64,000 nt of DNA from Pseudoscleropodium purum. Taxonomy: Eukaryota > Streptophyta > Bryopsida > Hypnales > Brachytheciaceae. The position numbers and the translations under genes are program-made. The notes below the pieces were generated by a model. That model did no database searches. It was not told the origin of the DNA and saw only the letters and a list, made by a program, of their open reading frames with translations. Numbering within the stretch: the stretch's first letter is position 1; each line of letters begins with the position of its first letter. Location of the stretch: assembly GCA_963969395.1 (NCBI GenBank), contig OZ017795.1, positions 17,484,001-17,548,000 on the forward strand, in the 5' to 3' direction. Positions 12,152 through 23,914 of this stretch are shown here, piece by piece.

Positions 12152-12439
12152 CTTAAGTTGTTTTTCCTACATGTGAAAAAGTTTGAGTAGGACCTTACTT
12201 GAAAAGTCAGCCAGTGCTACACAGACACAGGCTCCTTCTTTTCCTATTACAGCAGGAGACAATCAGGCCAGTACTTATTGATGCAGTTTCCACCGGGACG
12301 AAATTCATCCATTCATCTACTCATTCATTCATCTATTCATTCATTCATTTATTCCCAAGGCACTCTTTGGTCGCAACGACTCCGAACTTCCCAGCAGGGA
12401 GATGCCACTGGCATCCTGATGCTTGCAGGCGGGTACGAC

Positions 12440-12447
12440 GAATATGC
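12440..12447. promoter_or_regulatory. P1BS-like motif (GAATATGC)
   Basis: Matches GNATATNC, the binding site of PHR1/PSR1-type MYB-CC phosphate-starvation regulators, about 970 bp before the BTA1 start codon. A lone match is expected by chance every few kb, so this is weak by itself. Confidence 0.3.
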
Positions 12448-13270
12448 CGAGCATAGTTAATCGATACTTTCGCAAAACCTCCAGTTCCCAGATCTCCACT
12501 TTCTTCGACCAAGAAACAATCGACGTGAACCCATCGACGTGAATCGATCGATCCCCCTCCGAAGGTACAACACTTTCACCTTTCACGAAGAGCGATTGAA
12601 ATCACTGAGTAAGTCCATCGATCTTCGGTCCTTCAATTCCAATGAAGCAAAAGGCCATTACATTTTCTAGCTAGTCTTCATCAAGCTCACTGAACCTTTG
12701 ACACTCGATCAATGAGCTGACACAGCTGAAATAGCCAGTACTTTGAATAACAGTCCGTGACGAGCCTGTCAATCTAGCTCAGGAAGAACGTCGAAATTGT
12801 TCACGAACTGAACAAGGATGCAGGTAATCACATGTATCGGGACATGTATGAAGCTAGCTCAATTCACGTGATGATCGAGCTGCAAAAACAAATTCAATTC
12901 TCTACAGCATCAGTCCGGCTGACGGGGGGGTATTCCTGCGTTTGAAAAAACAGTAATAGACAGAGTATTAGCTAAAACAGGATTAGTATTGGCTAACGCA
13001 CCTAAATCAGATGTGATGAAATTATGCTTCGGTTTCGACTGACAGTATCGGTAGTCAGTGAGCCCTTTCTGTTTGCACGTCAGTAATACAGTAATTAAGT
13101 GGCAACGTAACAACGAGAAAAGAGATATTCTTTTGACTGAAGCGAATCGCAACAGCATCAATTTCTTGATGCCGCCTGGAGATGCTTGCTTCGTCTATGA
13201 ACCACTCCACAACTACGTAACCCAAACCAATCATTGCGCAATTAGACCTGGGGGAGGACATGATGACTAA

Positions 13271-13277
13271 TATATAG
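13271..13277 (+). promoter_or_regulatory. TATA-like box of BTA1
   Basis: TATATAG lies about 140 bp before the chosen ATG and directly beside the P1BS motif at 13280. This placement would put transcription start near 13300 and give a leader of roughly 110 nt. Inferred from position only. Confidence 0.35.
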
Positions 13278-13279
13278 CT

Positions 13280-13287
13280 GTATATTC
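13280..13287. promoter_or_regulatory. Proximal P1BS motif (GTATATTC)
   Basis: Exact match to GNATATNC, 127 bp upstream of the BTA1 start codon and 3 bp after the TATA-like box. PHR1-family factors use this palindrome in phosphate-starvation genes, and betaine lipid synthesis is typically induced when phosphate is scarce, so position and gene function agree. Confidence 0.45.
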
Positions 13288-13413
13288 GTGTCAAGCTTCT
13301 GCTTGTTTGCTTGCTTGCTTTTTGTGGAGAGACAGCGCAGCCTGCAGTAAGCTCAGTACGCAGTTGCATTGGCAAGGCGTCGACGTTCTTCGAGCTTCAC
13401 TGCGGGTGTGGAA

Positions 13414-16400
13414 ATGGTGTGGGCGGTGGATTTGGTGCGGGGATTGAGCCAGGACGCGCAATGCCTGGCGTCTATTCTCTTGCGTGGCAATGGCGGCAAG
13501 TCGCATAAGGAGCGACTGGATTTTTTCTATGGCCCGCAAGCGCATGCCTGTGAGTGCTTGGGATGAAACTCTTTCTCCAGATTCTTGTGCTCATGTAGTT
13601 GTGATCAGTCGTTGTTGTTGTGAGAATTTGGAAAATGTCGTCGATTTCTAAAGCTGCCATTGCGAGATTGGTCGTGTATTCGTTCATATGTTAAATTGTA
13701 GAGTCTGTAAATCCAAGTTCTTAGAGGTCGCTGACCGGCAACGCATGCCTGTGAGTGCTCGGGATTCAATTCTTTCTCGAGGCGTTTGAGCTCATGTAGT
13801 TATGATCAGAGCTTGTTATGGTAATTCGTCAAATGTCGTCGATTTTGATGTCATTTCTAGCTACCCATAGGCAGTATGGGTGTATTCGTTCAAATTGAGT
13901 GTTGCAGAGTCTGTGCCATAAAATCCAAGGTCTTAGAGTTCTATGACCCGCAAGCGCATACCTGTGAATGCTCGGGATTCCATTCTTTCTTGAGGTGCTT
14001 GAGGTCACGTAGTTGAGATCAGCTCTTGTTGTGGTACAATTCGTCAAATGTCGTCGATTTCTAAAGCCATTTCTAGCTGCCCATGGCTAGTGCTGCAGAG
14101 TCTGTGCCATAAAATCCACGTTCCTAGAGTTCTGAATTGATTTAAGACTAGAATAAATCAGATCGAGGTTTCTGTTAAGCAACAGAAATTGCGCCAATTT
14201 CACTGAAATCAGGACTCCATTGTGAGGGATAGGTACGAGGTTGCAGCTGCTGCTGCCACTGATGATGATGATTTTTGGTGGTTGTGGCGGTGTGTTTAAT
14301 TAGATGACAGGTTCCGCGCGAACTTCTTACATGGGCGTGAGCCCTTGCTGTCGGCGTGCGGGGCGCGTCTCCGCGGCGTGACGGACATGGTGTGGGTGGA
14401 CATGGGCGGCGGCACGGCGGAGAATGTGGAGATGATGTCGCATATCCTGGACCTCTCCGTGTTCAGCAAAATCTACGTCGTCGACATCTGCTCCGCGCTC
14501 TGCGAGGTCGCTCGACAGAAAGTGGCGCGCAAGGGGTGGCGCAATGTGGAAGTCGTGGAGGGCGACGCATGCACCTTCGCGCCGGAAATCCCCGCCACGC
14601 TCATCACCTTCTCCTACTCGCTCACTAGTAAGACTCCATCAATTCACCCCAAAGTCAAGAATTAGCTTCACAAGTGCCAGATATCTTTGGGCATTGTCGA
14701 TGGCGGCCATTACCAATACTTAGCTTCACTAGTTCGAAGATTGGTCGAGATTTCGGCTTAGTTTTGCTTTTGTCTCTGATTTTTTTCAACATGCTCTGTT
14801 CTTGGCCTGTACCCGCTCAACTGTAATTACAAATTGTTGGAGAATTTTCCGGTAGAAGGCTGCTGTTCGTGACTATGCGAGTAGGTGCTTAGGACGTACG
14901 ACACTGTTGCATTTCACATTGCGTGTTCTGTGCTTAAAATGAACCCCTGTGTTGGTGTGTCAGTGATTCCGGACTTCATGGCCGCCATAGACAATGCGCA
15001 AAGGCATCTGGCCGAAGACGGCATTGTGGGTGTGGCCGATTTTTTCACGTCGGCCAAGTACGATCTTCCCAACCGGCAGCACTCGTACCTCCAGCGATGG
15101 TTCTGGCGGAGCATGTTCGACGTGGACGGCATTGGTACTGTTTCTAGAATTCCATCTACAAAATCTATGATTCCATCTGTTTCTATTTCTGCCGATCGAA
15201 GTACGTGTTTTCCTTCAGTTTATTTTGCAGTGACATGGCGTGCTTAGTGTTAATGGTTTGTTCGTGTGTGGTGAATTGCAGACTTGGGCCCTGAGAGGCG
15301 TCTTTACTTGGAGCACCGGTTTGAGCCAGGTACCGACATTGCACTTCGCCTATGCACTAATTCACTTCGTTAGCATTTAATTTGTAGGCAGTTAGTAGTT
15401 AACAAGCTTACAGGGGCGTAACTTTTCGAAACTTACTAGCTGAATGTAATCAGTGTGGTTTTTGTATTGGCCATGAATTGCAGTGTATGAGTACAACTCC
15501 CGGGGCAAGATTCCTTACCTACCGGTAGTTCAAGCGCCCTATTATCAATGGATAGGAAAACGACGAGATTACGCAAGTATGGAATCTTTTCTTCGACAAA
15601 TTTGATTCAATTGCAGCTTGATTTTTGTAAAGAAACCTGGCTGAGTTCTGGAGTACTAATTGTGTGTGGCGATGGCAGAGAAAAATTTGGCCCGCTTTCC
15701 AGCTAGAGCTTCGGATGAATTCGAAGCCAAGAGGCCACCAGCCTTCCCCCCTACATTCCTCTACTCGTTGTCATGGGAAGATCCCCGGGAGGATGATAAG
15801 TTTTTGAACATCAACAAGGACGACACCGTCTTGACCCTCACATCTGGCGGTTGCAACGCCTTGGACCTTGTTTATCAGGTAAATCAGAACCAAAATCTTT
15901 CAACTCAACTACTAAATTGCTCGTAATCCTGACACCCCCATTTTCAACTGTATATTGCTCTGTTTCGCTGACCCTGTGACTCTGCTTTTCAGGGAGCAGG
16001 TCAAGTTGTTGCTGTGGATATTAACCCAGCGCAGAGCTACTTGCTTGAGCTCAAGAGGATAGCAGTTGTCCGGTAAGGTTTTCAATAAATTTCTACAACT
16101 CTAATTTAAGCATTACCTAGGCATGTAATGTTCTAAATTGATGAAAATTTGGCCCACTTTTCTCATTGCGATCACTCAAATTGGTCATTTTAAAGCCGTG
16201 AATCCATGGTACTTTCGGGGCTAGTCTTTATTTAAAGTCGACATGGAGTAATTAATTAACCTCATTTCTGTTCCGTTGCAGGTTGCCGTTTGAAGATGTG
16301 TGGTCCATGTTCGGAGAGGGAGTGCACCCCAAATTTGAGAAGTTGTTCAAAGAGGATCTGGCACCCTTCCTCAGTCAAGGAGCTTCCAATTTCTGGACTA

Positions 16401-18714
16401 GAAAGAGCCGTTATTTCAAGAATGGCTTGTACTATCACGGTGGAATGGGCCGACTCATCCGAGCTGTCCGAGCTCTTGCAAGAATTACTCGTCAAGTAAG
16501 TTGCAACGTTCCAGATCATCTTTCAACAAATTCTCTATTTTCTATTTTAAAATTGGAAAGATGGAATGAACTGAAAAGGTTAAATTAAATTTTCCCTGTA
16601 ATATCTTTTAATTGGTTTTGACTGCACTGCTAGATTTGCAAATACTCACGTGCGATGACTATTTTGTGTTGGTGCAGCAACACTGGATTGAAAGTCTTGT
16701 GAATGCACCCACTCTGGAAATGCAAAAAGAGCTCTGGTAAGTTGATTAAAATCTATTGAGCCCAGGCTGTTTGATTGTGGGTTTTATTGATTGATTTCGT
16801 TGTTCGTTCTTTGCAATTTATGTATTCATAATTTGTGAATTTTCTGTGGGCGTGTGGTGGCAGGTTCGCTACTGTGGGGAAATGGCTCTTGCAAGCTAAT
16901 ATTGTGACGCGTGTCTCCGCGTTCCTTGTGACCAACCCAGTAGTCCTTTGGTTCTGTGCGGGTGTTTGTAAGGGGCAGCTCAACCTGATCCGCAAAGAGG
17001 ACAACATTTACAAGTGAGAGCCATTTCACAATCCGTGCCTTTTCAAAACAAGAAAATTGAATACTGATTGATCTCAGCTACTGTAGTTGTGATCTGATAC
17101 CGCCTATTTGAAAAGCGAATTTTTATTTACTGGTTTGGTTTGCTGGTCTCTGCAGCTACGTTGTGAGGTGCTTGAATTCTACAGCTGAGTATTCGCATCT
17201 TCGTGACAGGTGAGTGGATTCACTTGAACCATTGCTGCTTATCAAAATCCGGTTACCCTACTTTAGAGTAAAATTGCTCCGGATTCTTCAGTGGTTGATC
17301 GGTTTGGGTTGTCTCTTGCAGCAATTACTTTTACCGTTGCTGCCTGACCGGGAAATTTTCAAGGCATTGCTGTCCACGCTTCCTTGAAGAAGAGGCCTTT
17401 GAGCAGCTGAAGGTAGGTGATTTTCACAGTACTAGTTGCGCAACACTCTCTAATGACATTGTGTAATTGAGAGTGTATTATTCATCATCTTGTCTTGGCA
17501 ACTCAAAACGTGAGCGTCCAGCAATTGAATCAGCTCTAACAATTGAGGTTTGAATCCTGTTTTCCAGGTTGACCTTGCCTCAGATGAACGTCTGCTTATT
17601 CGTACCACTTCTTTCGTTGAGGAATTGAGGAAACGCATGTACACTAAGGTGTGAGCCAATGGAAACTTGTCTACAGTCATAAGATACAGTAGACTAAAAT
17701 GTACATTTTTATTTGGATTATCAAGGTGTTGGCCTGATTATTATTTCCAGGTATGAATACTGTGCTTGTGGACTGACAATAAGTGTTGTGGTTGACACAC
17801 AAGGTCATCCTGATGGATCATGTAGACTGGCTGGAACAAGGTGATATTGACACACTTTGCGCTGCATTGAGGGATCAAGTGAAGGTAACTAACTTCTTTT
17901 AAATCAACTCTATGTCTCAACTTATGCCTGAAAGTTACCGAATTTGCATTTGCGCTTGAATTGCATTCGCAAGTAATTTCTTTGTCCTGTTTAACCTCAA
18001 GTTTTATTAATGTTTCACGTGAAGTTTAACTGGGATTTTAACTTCAGTGTTTTGCCACTGTGCTCCACAGCCTGGAGGTCGGGTGATATGGCGCAGTGCA
18101 TCAAGAAGCCCCAAGTATGCCAAGTGTATCGAAAAGGCGGGTTTTGATGGTAAGGCCCTACTAACAAATCAGTTCAGATTAGCTTAGAATGTCTGTCGAA
18201 TTGAAAGTCTCGTAATAATCACACTATTATAGTCAGCAATCGAGGTATTCGCTGACTAAGTACCTCCGAAACTTTTTTGCAGTTTTGATCTGTTAATTCA
18301 ATTCAATTCCCTAGAATATCACTGCTTCAGTCAGTGTTCAAACAAAGTCATATACAATTCGAGTTCGTACGTGTCAGCAAGGTTTTTTCTTTTATCACAG
18401 AGTACATTAATCATCACACAAAACCAATATTCTCCAAGGGTAAGCTTAAGACAATGGTGAATACAAGAATCTGAGAGTCTTTGGAGCCTAGTTATGACTC
18501 GTAATTTCCTTATTATATGATCCAATTCATGGCAGTGATCCGCATTACAACCAGTGATAAGTACATGGACCGCGTGAACATGTACGCCAGCTTCTACGTG
18601 GGAATTCGTCAAGGGGGTCCTCCTATTGAAGACATGGAAAACGCCGAGATGGAGAATGTCAAATCTCCCGGGTCGCCGAACTGTGTGCTCAATGCGTCCA
18701 ACGCACTAACTTAG
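13414..18714 (+). CDS. BTA1: Betaine lipid (DGTS) synthase, bifunctional
   Basis: Makes the phosphorus-free lipid diacylglyceryl-N,N,N-trimethylhomoserine from diacylglycerol and S-adenosylmethionine, probably at the ER. Coding exons: 13414-13549, 14304-14627, 14964-15134, 15282-15329, 15484-15576, 15679-15878, 15993-16072, 16282-16495, 16678-16736, 16864-17013, 17156-17209, 17322-17412, 17568-17648, 17804-17884, 18071-18149, 18536-18714. All introns are GT-AG; the sum is 2040 nt, giving 679 aa, close to known eukaryotic BTA1 lengths. The N-terminal half is a class I methyltransferase (BtaB-like): VWVDMGGGTAEN, residues about 75-86, is the SAM-binding loop. The C-terminal half is DUF3419/BtaA-like (aminocarboxypropyl transfer): SLSWEDPREDD near 287-297, then TLTSGGCNALD and VVAVDINPAQ. 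The ATG at 13414 is the first in-frame one; upstream in-frame sequence lacks ATG. Exons 2-3 are much more GC-rich than the later exons. Family identification is confident; splice sites are by eye. Confidence 0.94.
13529..14140 (+). repeat. Three tandem copies of exon-1 end plus donor in BTA1 intron 1
   Basis: The end of exon 1 and its donor (CGCATGCCT|GTGAGTGCT, donor at 13550) recur at 13751 (CGCATGCCT|GTGAGTGCTC) and 13964 (CGCATACCT|GTGAATGCTC). Each is followed by related sequence (GGGAT..TTCTTTCT, GTCGTCGATTT, CAGAGTCTGTGCCATAAAATCCA). The period is 201-213 bp. Only the first copy preserves the coding frame leading into exon 2. Confidence 0.8.
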
Positions 18715-20339
18715 AACCGGTGCACGAGTAGCCAGACTCAAAGGATAACTTAATTGCATATTATGCCGATGGCTTCGTATAGAGGTTTCATTTTCATTTT
18801 TTCATTTTTGTTTGAATAGCTGGGCAATTTTTTTTCCATCAAGTGAGGATTTATGGAGCGTGTGAAGTAGCAATGGACAAAAAAAAAAAAGAATAGGGGT
18901 GCACCTGCACTCGGACTTGATTTTTCTTTGATCTAATTTTTTTTCAGTCCGGGATTTACTGGATTAATTTGCTAGAGCCTTAGTTACTGTCTCCTAGGAT
19001 TGATTTCTGTTCAGTTGACTGTTCGACTGAAATTGTGGAGACACAATCCACTTGTATTTGTAGAATCTCTGTTAGTAATGATTTTAGTTGGAGAGAGGTT
19101 TCGAGGCTTGTAACGTCCTTTTTGAATTTGAAAATTCAGAAAAGAATTAAAAAAATTAGTGAACTGCATTTATCCTGTACTTGTTGCAACTAATTCTCTG
19201 CACCTCTTGCTGCTGTACGTGTTTTTCAGCTAGCAACGTTTTCAAAGTTTTCACTTTTGATGTAGTTTAGATTCGTAAAACACGGCAAGCTTTCAATCCA
19301 TCGATATTCGCAATCCAAAGCTTGCTGTTTGCATTTTAATTCAGAATGGTCAAATGTAACAACTGAATGGGGTCCTTTCCAGTCGGTTGAAAGCCACGCA
19401 TTCGCAATCCAAAGTCCTCAAGCTCCCCTCCAAAATCACCTCTGATCTGCAGTTTCTGAAATCAATATCTGATTTTTTTTATTAAAAGAACCAGTTTTGG
19501 AAAATCCAACCATGGCATCTTGTTCAGTATTATAGGAAAACCTCTCTGAAGTGGTAGGACCAGGATTGCCTGACACTATTATTTTAGAGAGGTTCATTGA
19601 ATAAGAGAAGGTCTGCACTATACATGAAGTTGCCACAATGGTATAGGTGTCGCATCTTCAGGCAAGGGACCTTGTGCAATTTGACTAAGAAGCTTGTTCA
19701 AGAATGTTTTATCTTTTTTATAGTGTCTAGGTCCACCACAATTTTCTTGGCCAACTCTCATTAAGTGCTACTACTTATTATATTCATGAAGCTAGGACTA
19801 CCTGGCCCTATTACTTTAGCCTCAGAGGTTTATTGGTTTATTGGATACCAACTTAGAGAGGTTTTACTATATCAAGTCAATCAACCCTAAAATTTTCAAA
19901 GAATTTCACTCTAGATTTGGAAATACCTACAATTCAAGTTGGATACTTTTTTCCAAAATAATCATTTGAGGTGCACTAAGAAAACAAAAATTTTACCCAG
20001 CCATGTTTGTCAACTATCTACTCCAACCAATCTATTCCTTTCCAATTTGCAAAATACCCTTGGAATATTATTTTTTGATGTGACCACCCATTGACAAAGT
20101 TAAGCTCTCTTCAAAGACAAAATATTGTAAGCATTTGTTGAAGAGATTTAAATGAAAAATCACCCTAAGTAGAATTGTTGTCCAAATCAAGATTTTTTTT
20201 TTGACTATGGAAAGACAAGGAAAAAAAAGTATGTGGGTAAAGAACTAAAGAAGGGATTAGAATAATGATTTTATTTTGTTGTAGGCACCCATTTAAAAGA
20301 AGTGATGACCAAAAAGTAGTTGGATGGGCATGTAAAGGT

Positions 20340-20720
20340 CAATTGATCCTTAATCTTGAAATCCCCAATATCCCCTCAGAGGACATTTGAAAGGTTGGGT
20401 AGGTTCCTATGATCTCAATTTTTGGCATGATTTTTTAAAACTTTTTTTGAAGATAGAAAAATACATTAGCCTTTTGGTAATATAAGTTTTATTTCAATTC
20501 ATGATCAAGAGCAAAAGTTATTCCATTCTAAGCCCAAATTTGAACTTGCCAAGAAGCAAAAAAATCTACAAAATCTTAAAATAAAAGATTAATGAAAAAA
20601 AATTTATAGATTATGTTTTTGTTTACATGGAATGTAATGATTCATTCAAGTTAGATTAGTGATGTGAAAGTTATGGAGTTTTCTTCATTTGTGCACTATT
20701 AGAAAATTCAATGTTTGTTT
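20340..20720. mobile_element. Degenerate fragment of the TTAA-bounded element
   Basis: It shares an ordered series of short matches with 44190-44520: CAGAGGACA, GGTACCTATGA-like words, GATTTTTT...ACTTTTT...GAAGATAGAAAAAT, and ATGATTCATT...TTAGATT...GTTATG. Both terminal repeats are eroded, so the limits are approximate. Confidence 0.4.
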
Positions 20721-22311
20721 TATCATTGATTTACACAGATATGTTGATTTATATAGTTGGTGTAGACAACTTGATCTTGATGTTTTTTTAGCATAGTCTA
20801 TCTTTTGAGTGGATAGTGAGAACAACATGTTTTCATATTTCAATTAGTTTAATTCAATGAATTTTTTAAATTTAATTATCCCCACCCCACCCCTATTAGA
20901 ACATAATTTTTTTAAATTCCTAATCCAAACCCAAATCCAAATCCAACCCAAATTTAACTGGCCACTTTATTTGTAATTTCAAAGGAAAATGAGATTTGCA
21001 ATTAATATAGGATTTCTATTCCTCCATATTAGTATTGTGTTTCAATGTACGTCCTATGTATCCATATTTGTATCATGTATCTGTATCCCAGATCAATGGC
21101 TTGGAAATTGGTTTCAATTTTTTTCTATGAGCAAAGCAATGGTCTGTGATTTTTGAAAATTGATGTGGAGATATTAGTCAAAAACATGTTGTTCGCATCT
21201 TTTTACTAGATAGTTTTGTTGATTATGCCATGTTGAATGAATGTAAATCCACCTATGCTACACTTTCTATACATCATGGAATAACATTCACTTTTGCTTT
21301 TCTATATTTCTTTAACTTTGCCCAATATATTGCATAAGATCCTACAATTTAGGAATAACAACAAAGTCCTTTTCCTAATATATGCTTGACATTCAATAAA
21401 TTCTAAACTGTTGTTTTTAAAATTCACACCCTAAATTGGTCAAGGCAATTTTTCAAAATTTGGTAGATTAGAATTTTGTCTTGCTTGGCATTCTTTTGGA
21501 GGTCACATGTAATTTAAGGTCTCAAAGATCCATTCCACTTTTTAATTAATATGGATAGTGAACTATATTCTAGTTGTGTTGTTTTTCTCCACTCTTCTAA
21601 TCTCTACTACCATTCACTACACCTCACTAATTTCTTCTTCACTATTTAAAATAATGAATTAAAAAAAACTTCTTTTTTTAAGATATTCAAACTATTTGTA
21701 GTGTTTTTTTGTATAATTTTTTCATTTTGTGCTCTACCTTTTCTATTTTTATTTTAATTAATTAATTTTTTCAAATGCAATCAATTTTTTGGATAGTCTA
21801 TGTTTGTGTGGTAATGCTATAGATGTCCACATTCTATTTTTTCTCCTAAATTTTGGTTTACAATTTATGAAGCCAACCAACATATACAAGTTCAAAAATT
21901 GTTATTGCAAGGAGCCCTATATTATTTTTCCAAAACAATGCAATTCACCATGTGCAATGAGGAGACAAACATTCTCAAAGTGCAACAATAGAAAACCTCA
22001 TGAACTGAGGTTGTAATATAGACATAATGTTTAATTTCATACATAGGAGAGAATGCTTGAGGTCCATCATAGACAGTGGTTGCAAAATACACTAGCGTCT
22101 AACATTAACTCCTAACTAACCAAGCTGCATTTTTTAACTACATAGAAATTTTGGACATGAGTGTAACTAGAGATTTCTATATTTTTGGCCCAACAAGCAC
22201 ACACCTCTTGGAATTGATCCCAAGGTAGTCAAAATGCAAATTAGGGAAGTATTGGGTTGTTTTATCTTATCACATATAATATATTGTCAAATGATGAAGT
22301 ATCAAGTACCA

Positions 22312-22366
22312 TAGGATGGAAAAATCCATCCTAAGAAGTGGGCCCAACTTGATATAGCCCACTTCT
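22312..22366. repeat. Two adjacent short hairpins
   Basis: TAGGATGGA-AAAA-TCCATCCTA (22312-22333) is followed immediately by AGAAGTGGGC ... GCCCACTTCT (22334-22343 with 22357-22366). Both stems are perfect (9 and 10 bp). No T tract or gene end is nearby, so a terminator role is unsupported. Confidence 0.6.
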
Positions 22367-23067
22367 AATACAACCATGGACTATGGGACTTGGCCAAACA
22401 TACAAGGGTTTGGATGCAGCTACATGACCATGTTCCTAATAATGATTTTAGAGTTTAGGGTGATAGATTAGGATTTTAGGCTTTTTTTTTTTACTATGAG
22501 CAGTTGAGCTCCTACTAATTCTAATTTACATATCCCATATGAGTTGTTCTTCCTACTACCTTTTTTGTATATAAAGAGCTTGCATTTTCAATTCTAAATG
22601 CATATAATGAATGACTTTTGAAAAAAAGTGTGGTAGATGTAATAGCATGCCACATCAATACGGGGGCCATTTTAAATGGATGATTTATCATCTTGTAGAA
22701 AAAGACAACATCCAAACAAATTTTTGAAGTTTATCCATACTGAAAATTTAAAAAAATTGATTGCATAGATTTTAATATGTTTTTAATTTAATTTCAATTT
22801 TTTCTATGGTAGAATGAACTTTGAAGGCATATTTTCAAATTTTTTCACAATATAATTTTAATTTTTTTTGACTAAATGCAACTATGAACATGCATACCAA
22901 TGGTTGAGGACATTGATGCCAATCTTTACAAGGATTAGAGCAATGGATGACAAAGCCTTCTAATCATTTGAAGTGTACAAGGAAAACAAAAATTTCACCT
23001 AACCATACCAATCAATTATTGTTTCATTGGTACAACCAATTCTTCCCCTTGCCCACTTATACTATAT

Positions 23068-23408
23068 ACTGAAACTCGCTTGCCACCCTAGTTTCCCATT
23101 AGTTCCCCCCCTCCTCTCTCAAAAAATTTGTGAGCCATTGATTTTTTTGAAAAAAAATGTTTACCCTCAAAATTTACATTGATTTCTCAAAAAATCACAA
23201 GATGTTGATCTTGTGAAATTTAATCTGAGCTGTTCAAATATAAAATACAAATACTAAATACAAATACGGGTACTGAATATGAGTACTAAATACATATACT
23301 GAATACAGATATTGAATACGGATACTGAATACGGATACAGTATTGGATATGGGATCAATTGTCCCATATTGTTTGTCAAGAACTTTGATTCTGAAGATTA
23401 CAAGAGGG
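23068..23408. repeat. Left copy of direct repeat flanking the copia cluster
   Basis: It runs from ACTGAAACTCGCTTGCC to GATTACAAGAGGG and is highly similar to 29567-29984 in the same orientation. Both contain a minisatellite of 11-13-bp words such as GGATACTGAATAC (here about 23239-23350, about 187 bp in the right copy), which explains most of the 77-bp length difference. Confidence 0.8.
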
Positions 23409-23427
23409 GGTTCAATATTCATCTTCA

Positions 23428-23792
23428 CAACAAGCTTTTCAAGGCTCCAAATCTCTCAAATGAAACCCTACTAGCTCTAAATCACTCAAACAAGCGTTTC
23501 AAGGCTCCAAATCTCTCAAATGAAACCTTAATAGCTCTAAATCACTCCAATGACCTCTCTCAAGCTCCAAGTCTCTCAAATCAGACCTCTAGGGTCACCT
23601 TAAACTCAAATCAACCTTCCAAGAGCAAGACTGAACTCCAAACAAGAAAATACCTCAAAAATAGTCCAAATCTAGACTCCAAATGCTCCAAATGACCCCA
23701 AACTCCAAGCTCCACGAATGCTCCTCCAACACACCTTGTCATGAGATCAAACCTCCAATAGCAACTCACATGAGTGGACCCATAACCTATTG
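23428..23792 (-). mobile_element. Detached copy of the copia leader region
   Basis: Strongly similar, in the same orientation, to 28717-29073, the stretch between the gag start and the 5' LTR of the neighbouring copia element. It includes the same roughly 60-bp tandem duplication (CAAGCTTTTCAAGGCTCC...CTCTAAATCACTC). The match stops at CATAACCTATTG, the position where the LTR begins in the intact copy, so the LTR is missing here. Confidence 0.7.
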
Positions 23793-23826
23793 GAGTCATA
23801 CCTAGATCACATATTGTCATAATCAC

Positions 23827-23898
23827 TGCACCATCTCCAAACATAAACACATAGCCCGTTGTCGACCTCCTATCACTTGCATCTCCAACCCAATCTTT
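23827..23898 (-). pseudogene. Small copia RNase H fragment, - strand
   Basis: 72 bases that read on the - strand as a piece of the copia RNase H domain ([15 protein letters not shown]) and form an inverted pair with 23913-23984 across a 14-base loop. A remnant, not a gene. Confidence 0.65.
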
Positions 23899-23914
23899 GG
23901 AGCTTTGGCACAAA

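Larger units (their letters stand above)
12152..13279 (+). promoter_or_regulatory. BTA1 upstream region
   Basis: About 1.1 kb of balanced composition between the MITE and the DGTS synthase. It holds a (TTCA)n-like tetranucleotide run at about 12303-12356, a CACGTG G-box near 12866, and a GNATATNC word at 12440. I found no ORF with recognisable content; the longer frames on either strand are short and mutually overlapping. Confidence 0.45.
18715..23067. other. BTA1 3' UTR followed by AT-rich gene-free DNA
   Basis: The first 400 bases or so are probably BTA1 3' untranslated sequence (T-rich, several candidate poly(A) signals, none decisive). The remainder is AT-rich with no supportable gene. 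It includes a diverged fragment of the TTAA-bounded element (about 20340-20720), a small related piece at 22139-22195, and two adjacent perfect hairpins at 22312-22366. Confidence 0.5.

Noticed and set aside
13369..13413. Upstream extension of BTA1 (Arg-rich ARRRRSSSF)
   Set aside because: It depends on a TTG start at 13369; the first in-frame ATG is 13414 and fits the family N-terminus better.
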